Positions 7,657 through 12,382 of a DNA stretch of 12,382 nt are shown piece by piece (positions within the stretch are counted from its first letter, which is position 1; the number at the start of each line of letters is the position of its first letter). The DNA is from DTFZ01 sp964510055 (lineage in GTDB: Bacteria; Bacillota; Clostridia; Christensenellales; SZUA-584), in contig CAZDZY010000088.1 of the NCBI GenBank assembly GCA_964510055.1, positions 1-12,382 on the forward strand. The letters run 5' to 3'. Position numbers and translations under genes: made by a program. The notes below the pieces were generated by a model. The model made no database searches, had not been told where the DNA came from, and saw only the letters and a list, made by a program, of their open reading frames with translations.

Positions 7657-7662
7657 ATTATA
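7657..7662 (-). promoter_or_regulatory. -10 element of the DUF1848 gene
   Basis: A perfect TATAAT on the minus strand, 29 bases before the ATG at 7628. No good -35 is present. The surrounding 14 bases (ATATTATAACATAA, 7655-7668) are identical to those around the -10 of C25 paralogue 1 (3833-3846). Confidence 0.5.
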
Positions 7663-7701
7663 ACATAAGGTGAGGGCTTTTATCTCCCTGTGTATTCATT
7701 T

Positions 7702-7731
7702 CCCCAATCAAAAACTGCGCCTCTTCCGGAC
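7702..7731 (-). repeat. Terminator-like motif, copy 1
   Basis: CCCCAATCAAAAACTGCG followed by CCTCTTCCGGAC, the same as copy 3 at 8088 apart from one base. On the minus strand it gives GCGCAG then TTTTTGATTGGGG, that is, the second stem arm and T tract of a terminator whose first arm is missing. Confidence 0.7.
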
Positions 7732-7745
7732 GAAATATCGTGTCC

Positions 7746-7776
7746 AGCCATAGGGGCGTTTTTTAATCGTCTGCAT
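7746..7776 (+). repeat. Palindromic unit A (forward, decayed)
   Basis: TAGGGGCG-TTTTTTAA-TCGTCTGC is the same layout as unit D at 7966 but with mismatched arms. Confidence 0.5.
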
Positions 7777-7849
7777 GTTTAATCCGTGCTAATAACATTC
7801 TTTCTTCACGGTCGCATCTGTTACATTGTTCACGAAGAACAGGGAGCAT

Positions 7850-7885
7850 GTGCGCTCGGGCGACTGCAAGTCGCCCCTACAATTG
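7850..7885 (-). repeat. Palindromic unit B (reverse)
   Basis: GGGCGACT (7858-7865) and AGTCGCCC (7869-7876) make a perfect 8-bp hairpin with a 3-base loop, followed by CTACAATT. Read on the minus strand it begins TGTAGGGGCGACT, the same flank as units A and D. Confidence 0.7.
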
Positions 7886-7918
7886 TCAAGGGGTTTTCTT
7901 CTACTTCCCGTATAAATT

Positions 7919-7938
7919 CCCCAATCAAAAACAGCGCC
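7919..7938 (-). repeat. Terminator-like motif, copy 2
   Basis: CCCCAATCAAAAACAGCGCC, identical to the start of copy 3 at 8088. It keeps the T tract and one stem arm only. Confidence 0.7.
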
Positions 7939-7965
7939 CCTATTATAGATAAAAATCATTTCCCG

Positions 7966-7995
7966 CCGTAGGGGCGATTATTAATCGCCTGCGTT
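7966..7995 (+). repeat. Palindromic unit D (forward)
   Basis: GGCGATTA (7973-7980) and TAATCGCC (7982-7989) form a perfect 8-bp arm pair around a single base, inside the shared flank TAGGGG...TGCG. Confidence 0.7.
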
Positions 7996-8015
7996 TTTCA
8001 GCCAAATCACGGACG

Positions 8016-8050
8016 TATAACGGGACGGCACAGAGACCGTCCCCTACAAT
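8016..8050 (-). repeat. Palindromic unit C (reverse)
   Basis: GGGACGG (8022-8028) and CCGTCCC (8037-8043) pair perfectly and are followed by CCTACAAT as in unit B. The arms differ from unit B on both sides, yet pairing is kept. Confidence 0.65.
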
Positions 8051-8095
8051 GGCCTAATGGCTTTAGTCTTAAATCTTACTAATAATCCCCCAATC

Positions 8096-8124
8096 AAAAA
8101 CAGCGCCTCTTCCGGACAGCGCTG
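8096..8124 (-). terminator. Rho-independent terminator of C25 paralogue 3
   Basis: On the minus strand, CAGCGC (8124-8119), 12 bases with TCCGGA in the loop, GCGCTG (8106-8101), then TTTTTGATT. It begins about 20 bases after the stop codon of the gene at 8144-9484. It is also copy 3 of the motif repeated at 7702 and 7919 (motif extent 8088-8117). Confidence 0.75.
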
Positions 8125-8143
8125 CTTTAATACCCGTTTCGCA

Positions 8144-9484
8144 TTACGGAGCAACGGGTTTCTTTGTTCCCAGGTAATTCGGAAATAACTGGTTCGCGAA
8201 GATCGATAAAAAGCTCTCCGCGCCGCATATCCTAAGAGACGGATCGCCGAAGAGGAACGTCTTCCACGGCTGGTGCGCCTTCGCGGCAGCGAACCAGTAT
8301 TGCTGGTTCAGCTTGCCCGGCAAGCCCTGTTCTTTATAGAAAAGCCTTATCATTCCCTGCCATGCTTCCCCTGCTGTCTTCGTTCCCTGAAAGCTTTGCA
8401 GAAAGTATTCCGTGGGCTCGCACATCTGCATGCCGGTTATCCCGCCGACATACGCAACAGCGCCGTACATCGTCTTTACGGTGAGAGTTGCCGCGAGGTC
8501 CGCTGCGTCGCGCGCCTTCTGGAGGCACGCGGGCTGCGGAGGCGTCTGCTCAAATACCTCGCCCCTGTTTATGCCCGGGTGGCTCACGCCGTCCGTATCA
8601 ACATACGGGGTGTAAGGCGGAAACGCCGAGACTACCGCAGTCGAGCCCGTAGATACGCACATTATCGGCAGCTTGCCGTTCGTTAGCTGCGCCGCGTCGG
8701 CAGCGCCCCAAACTCCTTCCGGTATCGCAAGCTCCGACGGGCTGCCGAAACCGATATAGTCCACCAGATCGGCGCCTCTGTTGATCATATCGGTCAATGT
8801 TTCCGGAGCCAGCTTCCTGTCGCTTGCGCACGGGCACCCTTCGGTGTTCATCTTTATACAATCATAATCAGTAAGATACTCTCCGGCTATACGTTCGTTT
8901 ACCTTGCACGCGCTGCTGAGCCAGTCGTGCGTTGCCATAAGCAGCGCTTTCCTGCGCGAAGTCTCCTTGTAAGCGTCCGTTTCATATCTTATCACCTTGT
9001 TTACATAGCATACCGCTTCTTCAGCAGTGGAGACGGGGATCCTCCCTACCGCGACAACAGGGTCAAGGCTCACGTCGTCTACGTTGACCGGCCCGGTGTG
9101 GCATTCGCCGAACAACTCTCCGAAATAGCCGTTTTTATTGCCGTCCCAGTCGTCGAAACTTCCGTCTTTCTTGTAAAGCGCGGAATAATAAAGGTCGGCC
9201 GGATAAAACGCTGTGTTAACGGCGGCGTCCGACTTTCTGTCCGTAACGGTGTAGCGCGCCGGAAAAGCGCTGAAATCGCCCGCAAGCATTACATAACGGA
9301 CGCCTTGCCGCCTGTGAAAGTCTTCTATGCAGCGCTTGACTTTTTCCGCTTCGTCTATACCTTCATAATCCTGATATACTTCATCCAATGTGACGACAGA
9401 TGTTAATAATCCGGTGCTTTCTTTATACTGCTTTAAGGGAAGCAGCGAATCCCGGAATCGGGACGGCGTAATGATCAAGAACAT
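8144..9484 (-). CDS. Gingipain-like C25 pseudopeptidase without propeller (paralogue 3)
   Basis: Protein of 446 residues. The ATG at 9484 follows GGAGGATATTT, as in paralogue 1. Residues 1 to about 425 are the C25 domain, colinear with the other two copies: FLIITPSRF, VMLAGDFSAFPARY, DDWDGNKNGYFGE, VAVGRIPVST, AAQLTNGKLPIMCVSTGST, FGDPSLRI. The catalytic-His position is again Phe246 (GFG), and the nucleophile site is Gly/Ser. After the domain there is only a short tail of about 20 residues (ending NYLGTKKPVAP) in place of the six blades, directly followed by a good terminator. It is therefore a stable short form or an old truncation. No signal peptide is visible. It has its own promoter and terminator, so it forms a single-gene transcription unit. 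Confidence 0.9.
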   Translation of the reverse strand: MFLIITPSRFRDSLLPLKQYKESTGLLTSVVTLDEVYQDYEGIDEAEKVKRCIEDFHRRQGVRYVMLAGDFSAFPARYTVTDRKSDAAVNTAFYPADLYYSALYKKDGSFDDWDGNKNGYFGELFGECHTGPVNVDDVSLDPVVAVGRIPVSTAEEAVCYVNKVIRYETDAYKETSRRKALLMATHDWLSSACKVNERIAGEYLTDYDCIKMNTEGCPCASDRKLAPETLTDMINRGADLVDYIGFGSPSELAIPEGVWGAADAAQLTNGKLPIMCVSTGSTAVVSAFPPYTPYVDTDGVSHPGINRGEVFEQTPPQPACLQKARDAADLAATLTVKTMYGAVAYVGGITGMQMCEPTEYFLQSFQGTKTAGEAWQGMIRLFYKEQGLPGKLNQQYWFAAAKAHQPWKTFLFGDPSLRICGAESFLSIFANQLFPNYLGTKKPVAP

Positions 9485-9538
9485 AAATATCCTCCATCAT
9501 ACCCTATTCGTGATGTTTTATTAATTGTATCACATATA

Positions 9539-9567
9539 AAGATAAAACATAAACGGGTAAAAGTTGA
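9539..9567 (-). promoter_or_regulatory. Promoter of C25 paralogue 3
   Basis: On the minus strand, TCAACT (9567-9562), 17 bases, then TATCTT (9544-9539), the same layout as upstream of paralogues 1 and 2 with a weaker -10. An alternative TACAAT lies further downstream at 9530-9525. CGAATAGGG before the ribosome binding site matches paralogue 1. Confidence 0.5.
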
Positions 9568-9779
9568 AATATTTCTTATATGATATCATAATTTTATGTT
9601 GTTTAATACGTTTTCCGGTTTTTTGAGCGCCGGCATATTACCCTGATCAAAAACAGCGTTTTATACACGGGCGGAACTTCATTTCACAAGGTTCATTGAT
9701 CGCCAGTATGTTTTCACAGTAAAAATACTTTCTTTTACACATCGACCATTTATGTGTGTTAAAATTATACGATATGAGG

Positions 9780-9785
9780 TATAAT
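9780..9785 (+). promoter_or_regulatory. Putative -10 of the lipoprotein gene
   Basis: A perfect TATAAT 80 bases before the ATG at 9865. The -35 region is weak; an alternative pair is TCGACC (9742-9747) and TTATAC (9765-9770) with a 17-base spacer. Confidence 0.35.
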
Positions 9786-9864
9786 CGTTATTGTGCCGGC
9801 GGCAAGAAAACTGATACTGCTCTTTCGGCCGGCCCTGATTACTAATACTAACGGAGTGATTAAT

Positions 9865-10965
9865 ATGAAAAAAATAATTGTTGCCATAATTGCCGCGGCG
9901 CTTATATTAAGCCTCGCGGCTTGCGCTGCCGAAGCTAAAACGCCCGTCATCATAACTACCCTGCCGTCCGACGTGCCGTCTGCACCGGCGCCGGCGGAAA
10001 CGACGGATATGACGTCGCCGCCGCCTGAGACTTTGTCGCCCGAGATATCGGACGAACCTACGGACGGGTCGACTCCCACTCCGGATCCCTCTCCCATGCC
10101 CGAGGTATCCGTTATCGAGGAGCCCGGGCATTTGGGAAGCGGCGATACGCTGTTCGACGTCTATGTGACGGACGCGTCTGCCGACCTCGACGGCGACGGA
10201 ACTGACGAGCAGATACAGTTTGAAGCGGGAGCGAGCAAATCGACGGTGTCCATAAACGGCACAGCGCACTTGATAAACGTATCCGGCCCTGCCCAGCTCT
10301 TTGCGATAACCGACGTGGATAAGAACGACAACTACCTCGAGCTGGTATTTACCGACAAATACAATTCCGGTCTTGCCGACACAGAATTCGCTTATTCGTA
10401 CGTGTACTGGTGGGACGGCACGAAGCTCACCTCTATGGGGAGCCTTATGGACGTTAAGTTCTCCGGCGCGTGGCGCGACGATTTTAAAGCGACAAAGTAT
10501 TTCAAAGCCGACGGTTTTGTGTATTGCCTCGCGCACACGACGCAGCTTACGGATATATGGTATATGGAACGGCTCAAGCCCGACGGCACCGGCAGGAAGT
10601 TCAAAGAAGATTTCTCTGATTATACGGCCTCACCGGTGAACACGCCCGAGCCGCTCACGATAAAAGCGGGCAAGAAATGCCTGCTGCTCGCCCACGGCAC
10701 ATCGAAATTTTTCGGCAACAGCAATATGTGGGATTACTCGAAATACCCGCACAACGCGGGGCGCTTGATCAACCCCACGGATGATATCGTAATAATCGCT
10801 CAATCCGGCGAAACGCTTACGGTATACAAGGTCCTGGGCCCGAACTGGGTGATACTTAAAACTTCGGACGGTAAAAAGGGATATATCAAACTGGTCGAAG
10901 GAAAGGTGCTGGGCTATAACCTTGCCGCTGCCGATATATTCGACGGTATAGTAGTAGCCGGGTGA
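9865..10965 (+). CDS. Lipoprotein with acidic Ca-type loop and SH3-like C-terminal domain
   Basis: Protein of 366 residues. The ATG at 9865 follows GGAGTG; an upstream GTG at 9793 would place 24 non-signal residues first. A hydrophobic leader ends in the lipobox LAAC with Cys20, so it should be lipid-anchored on the outer face of the membrane. Residues about 26-90 are a Pro/Ser/Thr/Asp-rich spacer. Then follows a domain with DLDGDGTDE (107-115), the loop often seen in VCBS/FG-GAP-like or Ca-binding repeats, and a related ITDVDKNDN at 148-156. Residues about 300-345 (DDIVIIAQSGETLTVYKV...NWVILKTSDGKKGYIKL) look like a bacterial SH3 domain, often used to bind cell wall. A cell-envelope role is inferred; no enzymatic motif is seen. 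Confidence 0.9.
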   Translation: MKKIIVAIIAAALILSLAACAAEAKTPVIITTLPSDVPSAPAPAETTDMTSPPPETLSPEISDEPTDGSTPTPDPSPMPEVSVIEEPGHLGSGDTLFDVYVTDASADLDGDGTDEQIQFEAGASKSTVSINGTAHLINVSGPAQLFAITDVDKNDNYLELVFTDKYNSGLADTEFAYSYVYWWDGTKLTSMGSLMDVKFSGAWRDDFKATKYFKADGFVYCLAHTTQLTDIWYMERLKPDGTGRKFKEDFSDYTASPVNTPEPLTIKAGKKCLLLAHGTSKFFGNSNMWDYSKYPHNAGRLINPTDDIVIIAQSGETLTVYKVLGPNWVILKTSDGKKGYIKLVEGKVLGYNLAAADIFDGIVVAG

Positions 10966-10996
10966 TTTTACACGAGATTGCAGCAGGGTAATTTTT

Positions 10997-11021
10997 AAGG
11001 GCGGGCTTTGCTCCCGCCCTT
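10997..11021 (+). terminator. Terminator of the lipoprotein gene
   Basis: AAGGGCGGG and CCCGCCCTT pair over 9 bases around a 7-base loop, then TTCAAGTATTTTG. It lies about 30 bases after the stop codon at 10965. The T tract is interrupted, but the stem is strong. Confidence 0.7.
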
Positions 11022-11055
11022 TCAAGTATTTTGACTTTTTTTGGGGGTGATCGGT

Positions 11056-11673
11056 TTGGACAGTTTTTCGCCCGCCGGCGTAATTAAACTGGCAAAAACC
11101 CAATTGCGCAGGGCCGAAGAGGTGTTTTCCCTTGCGTTTGAGGACTATCCTCTGTTTACTGCTATATTCCCCGATAGGGATGAGCGGAAAAAAAAGATGC
11201 CTTACTTCTTTCGTTTCGTACTTAGGTACGGCTTAAGGTATGGGTGCGCGCTTGCGTCTTCAGGCCTTGAATCGGCGGCGATAGTCCTTCCGCCAAACGG
11301 TATAAAGATGACCGCGTGGAAACAGATCGTAAGCGGTGTCAATATGTTCGGACGGCACACGGGCGTAAAAAAAGCTTTCGCCTTGGGCAGGATCACGGGT
11401 AAATTCTTTGAGGCGCAGGAAAGGCTCGCGCCTTTCCCGCACTGGTACCTTATGTTCATCGCGGTAAAGCCTGATTCTCAGGGCAAAGGCTTCGGGCGCG
11501 CCCTGATGGACGCGGCGTTTGAGCTGGCGTCGAAAGAACGCCTTCCCCTTTATCTTGAAACGCAGCTCGACGCGGATATAGCGATATACGAAAAACTCGG
11601 ATTTAAAAAGCTCGATGTCACAAAAGTGCCCGGATATGATATTTCAAACGTATGCATGCTGAAAGATACGTAA
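11056..11673 (+). CDS. GNAT family N-acetyltransferase
   Basis: Protein of 205 residues. I place the start at TTG 11056 because GGGGGTGATC at 11043-11052 is nearly a full Shine-Dalgarno match at correct spacing; TTG 11041 or GTG 11047 would lie inside that site. The acetyl-CoA binding motif is clear: FIAVKPDSQGKGFGRALMD (residues 134-152), with QGKGFG as the pyrophosphate-binding loop. It is followed by LYLETQ and IYEKLGF, the usual end of the GNAT fold. It should transfer an acetyl group from acetyl-CoA to an amine. The substrate cannot be told; the layout resembles the broad puromycin-acetyltransferase-like group. It stands alone between a terminator and a convergent gene. Confidence 0.88.
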   Translation: MDSFSPAGVIKLAKTQLRRAEEVFSLAFEDYPLFTAIFPDRDERKKKMPYFFRFVLRYGLRYGCALASSGLESAAIVLPPNGIKMTAWKQIVSGVNMFGRHTGVKKAFALGRITGKFFEAQERLAPFPHWYLMFIAVKPDSQGKGFGRALMDAAFELASKERLPLYLETQLDADIAIYEKLGFKKLDVTKVPGYDISNVCMLKDT

Positions 11674-11702
11674 AGGCTGATATGCCGGCCCTTTATTCTG
11701 TT

Positions 11703-12227
11703 CTAAGGCTTTTTTATCGCCTCGACTATGGACGTTATGTACTTTTCCTTCCTGAAATCCGCGGGGCGGTCGTAAGCTAAAAGCATACCGCGCTCGTCTG
11801 CGGTCGGATTCTTTATATGCTTCAATTTTACTTTCTGAAGCGACATAAGTATCTTGTCGATAAACGTAAGCTTACTGAAGTCGAACCCTCCGCGCAGCAG
11901 GAAGAACTGTATCCGCCTTTGTTCTTCCGCGGTAAAATTCTTGTCCCTTATCTCTCTGACGGTCTCCGGCCTTATAGGCGTCGCGCCCAGCGTAAACACT
12001 ATTATGCGTTTGCCTTCAAGCCTCGGAAGGTTATTTTTTATCATCGAGATGCCGTTTATGCCGCTGATATATATCGCCCCTCCGAACACTATCGTGTCGT
12101 AAGCCAGAAGCTCGCTTGTCTTAATATGCCTGCTATCTTTGATATCCGCGCCCGCAGCCTGCGCTATCCATTCCGCGTATGTCTTAGTAAATCCCGACTT
12201 TGAGCGGTACACCACTATCGTCTTCAT
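11703..12227 (-). CDS. Flavodoxin-like FMN-binding protein
   Basis: Protein of 174 residues. KTIVVYRSKSGFTKTYAEWIA at the N-terminus is the first strand plus the phosphate-binding loop (S9-K-S-G-F-T-K-T16) of flavodoxins. YDTIVFGGAIYISGINGI (residues about 44-61) is the second flavin-contacting region, and KRIIVFTLGATP the next strand. It most resembles the flavodoxin-domain group related to HemG-type protoporphyrinogen oxidase, but the length and C-terminus do not allow that name. It is expected to be a cytoplasmic electron carrier or a quinone/porphyrinogen-related reductase. The ATG at 12227 follows GGGGAT. It converges with the acetyltransferase gene, with only 29 bases between. Its promoter overlaps a perfect palindrome, so it is probably controlled by a repressor. 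Confidence 0.88.
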   Translation of the reverse strand: MKTIVVYRSKSGFTKTYAEWIAQAAGADIKDSRHIKTSELLAYDTIVFGGAIYISGINGISMIKNNLPRLEGKRIIVFTLGATPIRPETVREIRDKNFTAEEQRRIQFFLLRGGFDFSKLTFIDKILMSLQKVKLKHIKNPTADERGMLLAYDRPADFRKEKYITSIVEAIKKP

Positions 12228-12267
12228 GAGATCCCCTGCCCCCCGTATCCTTCCTGTTTTGAACTGT

Positions 12268-12292
12268 GTAACACGTTACCTATATAGGTAAC
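12268..12292. promoter_or_regulatory. Operator-like palindrome at the flavodoxin promoter
   Basis: GTTACCTATATAGGTAAC (12275-12292) is an 18-bp perfect palindrome. A further GTAAC half-site at 12268-12272 makes a second imperfect palindrome (GTAAC-AC-GTTAC) sharing the middle arm. It overlaps the -10 at 12290-12295. Size and spacing suit a dimeric TetR-type repressor; the regulator gene is not in the window. Confidence 0.65.
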
Positions 12293-12318
12293 ATATCACC
12301 TTGTTTAATATTTGTCAA
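12290..12318 (-). promoter_or_regulatory. Promoter of the flavodoxin gene
   Basis: On the minus strand, a perfect TTGACA (12318-12313), 17 bases, then TATGTT (12295-12290), about 63 bases before the ATG. The -10 runs into the palindrome. Confidence 0.7.
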
Positions 12319-12343
12319 CAGGTTTCAGGTAATATAATATAAT
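12312..12343 (+). promoter_or_regulatory. Possible divergent promoter at the right edge
   Basis: TTGTCA (12312-12317) is followed by two overlapping TATAAT hexamers (12333-12338 and 12338-12343) on the plus strand. The spacers are 15 and 20 bases, neither ideal. The -35 overlaps that of the flavodoxin promoter in the opposite direction. It could drive a regulator gene beyond the window. Confidence 0.3.
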
Positions 12344-12382
12344 TTTATCTCTGTACGGTTTATCTTTACCTCATTTGCGAAT

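Larger units (their letters stand above)
7629..8143. other. 515-bp gene-free region filled with palindromic repeats
   Basis: It holds the promoter of the DUF1848 gene at its left edge, two inverted pairs of palindromic units (7746-7885 and 7966-8050), and three copies of a terminator-like motif (starting 7702, 7919 and 8088). The order is motif, forward unit, reverse unit, motif, forward unit, reverse unit, motif. No coding sequence is supported. Confidence 0.75.
9485..9864. other. 380-bp divergent intergenic region
   Basis: It holds the promoter of C25 paralogue 3 (minus) and the upstream region of the lipoprotein gene (plus). A decayed copy of the terminator-like motif (CCCTGATCAAAAACAGCG) lies at 9641-9658. 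A perfect TATAAT at 9780-9785 is the best -10 for the lipoprotein gene, without a convincing -35. No gene is seen. Confidence 0.55.

Noticed and set aside
7700..8130. CRISPR array
   Set aside because: The repeats are few, unequal in spacing, occur in both orientations and differ in their stems; no cas genes are present.
1644..9484. Active gingipain protease locus
   Set aside because: The His and Cys of the dyad are absent in all copies, and there are no signal peptides, propeptides or secretion tail domains.
9793..9864. Upstream GTG start for the lipoprotein
   Set aside because: The leader plus lipobox starts cleanly at 9865 after GGAGTG; the extra residues look non-coding.
11674..11702. 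Terminator between the convergent acetyltransferase and flavodoxin genes
   Set aside because: Only very short, imperfect pairings (for example GGC/GCC) are present in 29 bases; no convincing stem with T tract.

Overview
The window looks like an uncultured Firmicutes/Clostridia genome fragment, probably a metagenome-derived scaffold. The evidence is strong GGAGG-type ribosome binding sites, sigma-A-like promoters, typical clostridial signal peptides and lipoboxes, frequent ATA codons, and a ten-N scaffold gap at 2502-2511. No tRNA, rRNA, CRISPR array or intact insertion sequence was seen.

Layout. 9-1445 (-): a secreted protein built of two full and one truncated copy of a domain common in uncharacterised Clostridia proteins, preceded by a candidate structured leader RNA. 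1644-3793 (-), 4041-6161 (-) and 8144-9484 (-): three paralogues of a gingipain-like (peptidase C25, caspase fold) protein. The first two carry a C-terminal propeller of six 42-48-residue blades; the third stops after the C25 domain. The first is split only by the scaffold gap and reads as one gene. 6693-7628 (-): a DUF1848 protein with a radical-SAM-type CxxxCxxC motif at its C-terminal end. 7629-8143: gene-free, with inverted pairs of palindromic repeats alternating with copies of a terminator-like motif. 9865-10965 (+): a lipoprotein with an SH3-like C-terminus. 11056-11673 (+): a GNAT acetyltransferase. 11703-12227 (-): a flavodoxin-like protein behind an operator-containing promoter at the right edge.

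The most interesting content is the C25 trio. All three have Phe where the family's catalytic His stands (GHG to GFG) and no Cys at the aligned nucleophile position, while the rest of the fold is kept. All begin directly with the C25 domain and show no signal peptide. Each has its own promoter of the same design (TCAACA/T, 17 bases, TAT-type -10), so this looks like a duplicated, separately transcribed family of intracellular pseudopeptidases, two of them joined to a propeller that may bind a ligand. Their function is unknown. The remaining genes look like ordinary neighbours, and nothing in the sequence ties them to the trio.
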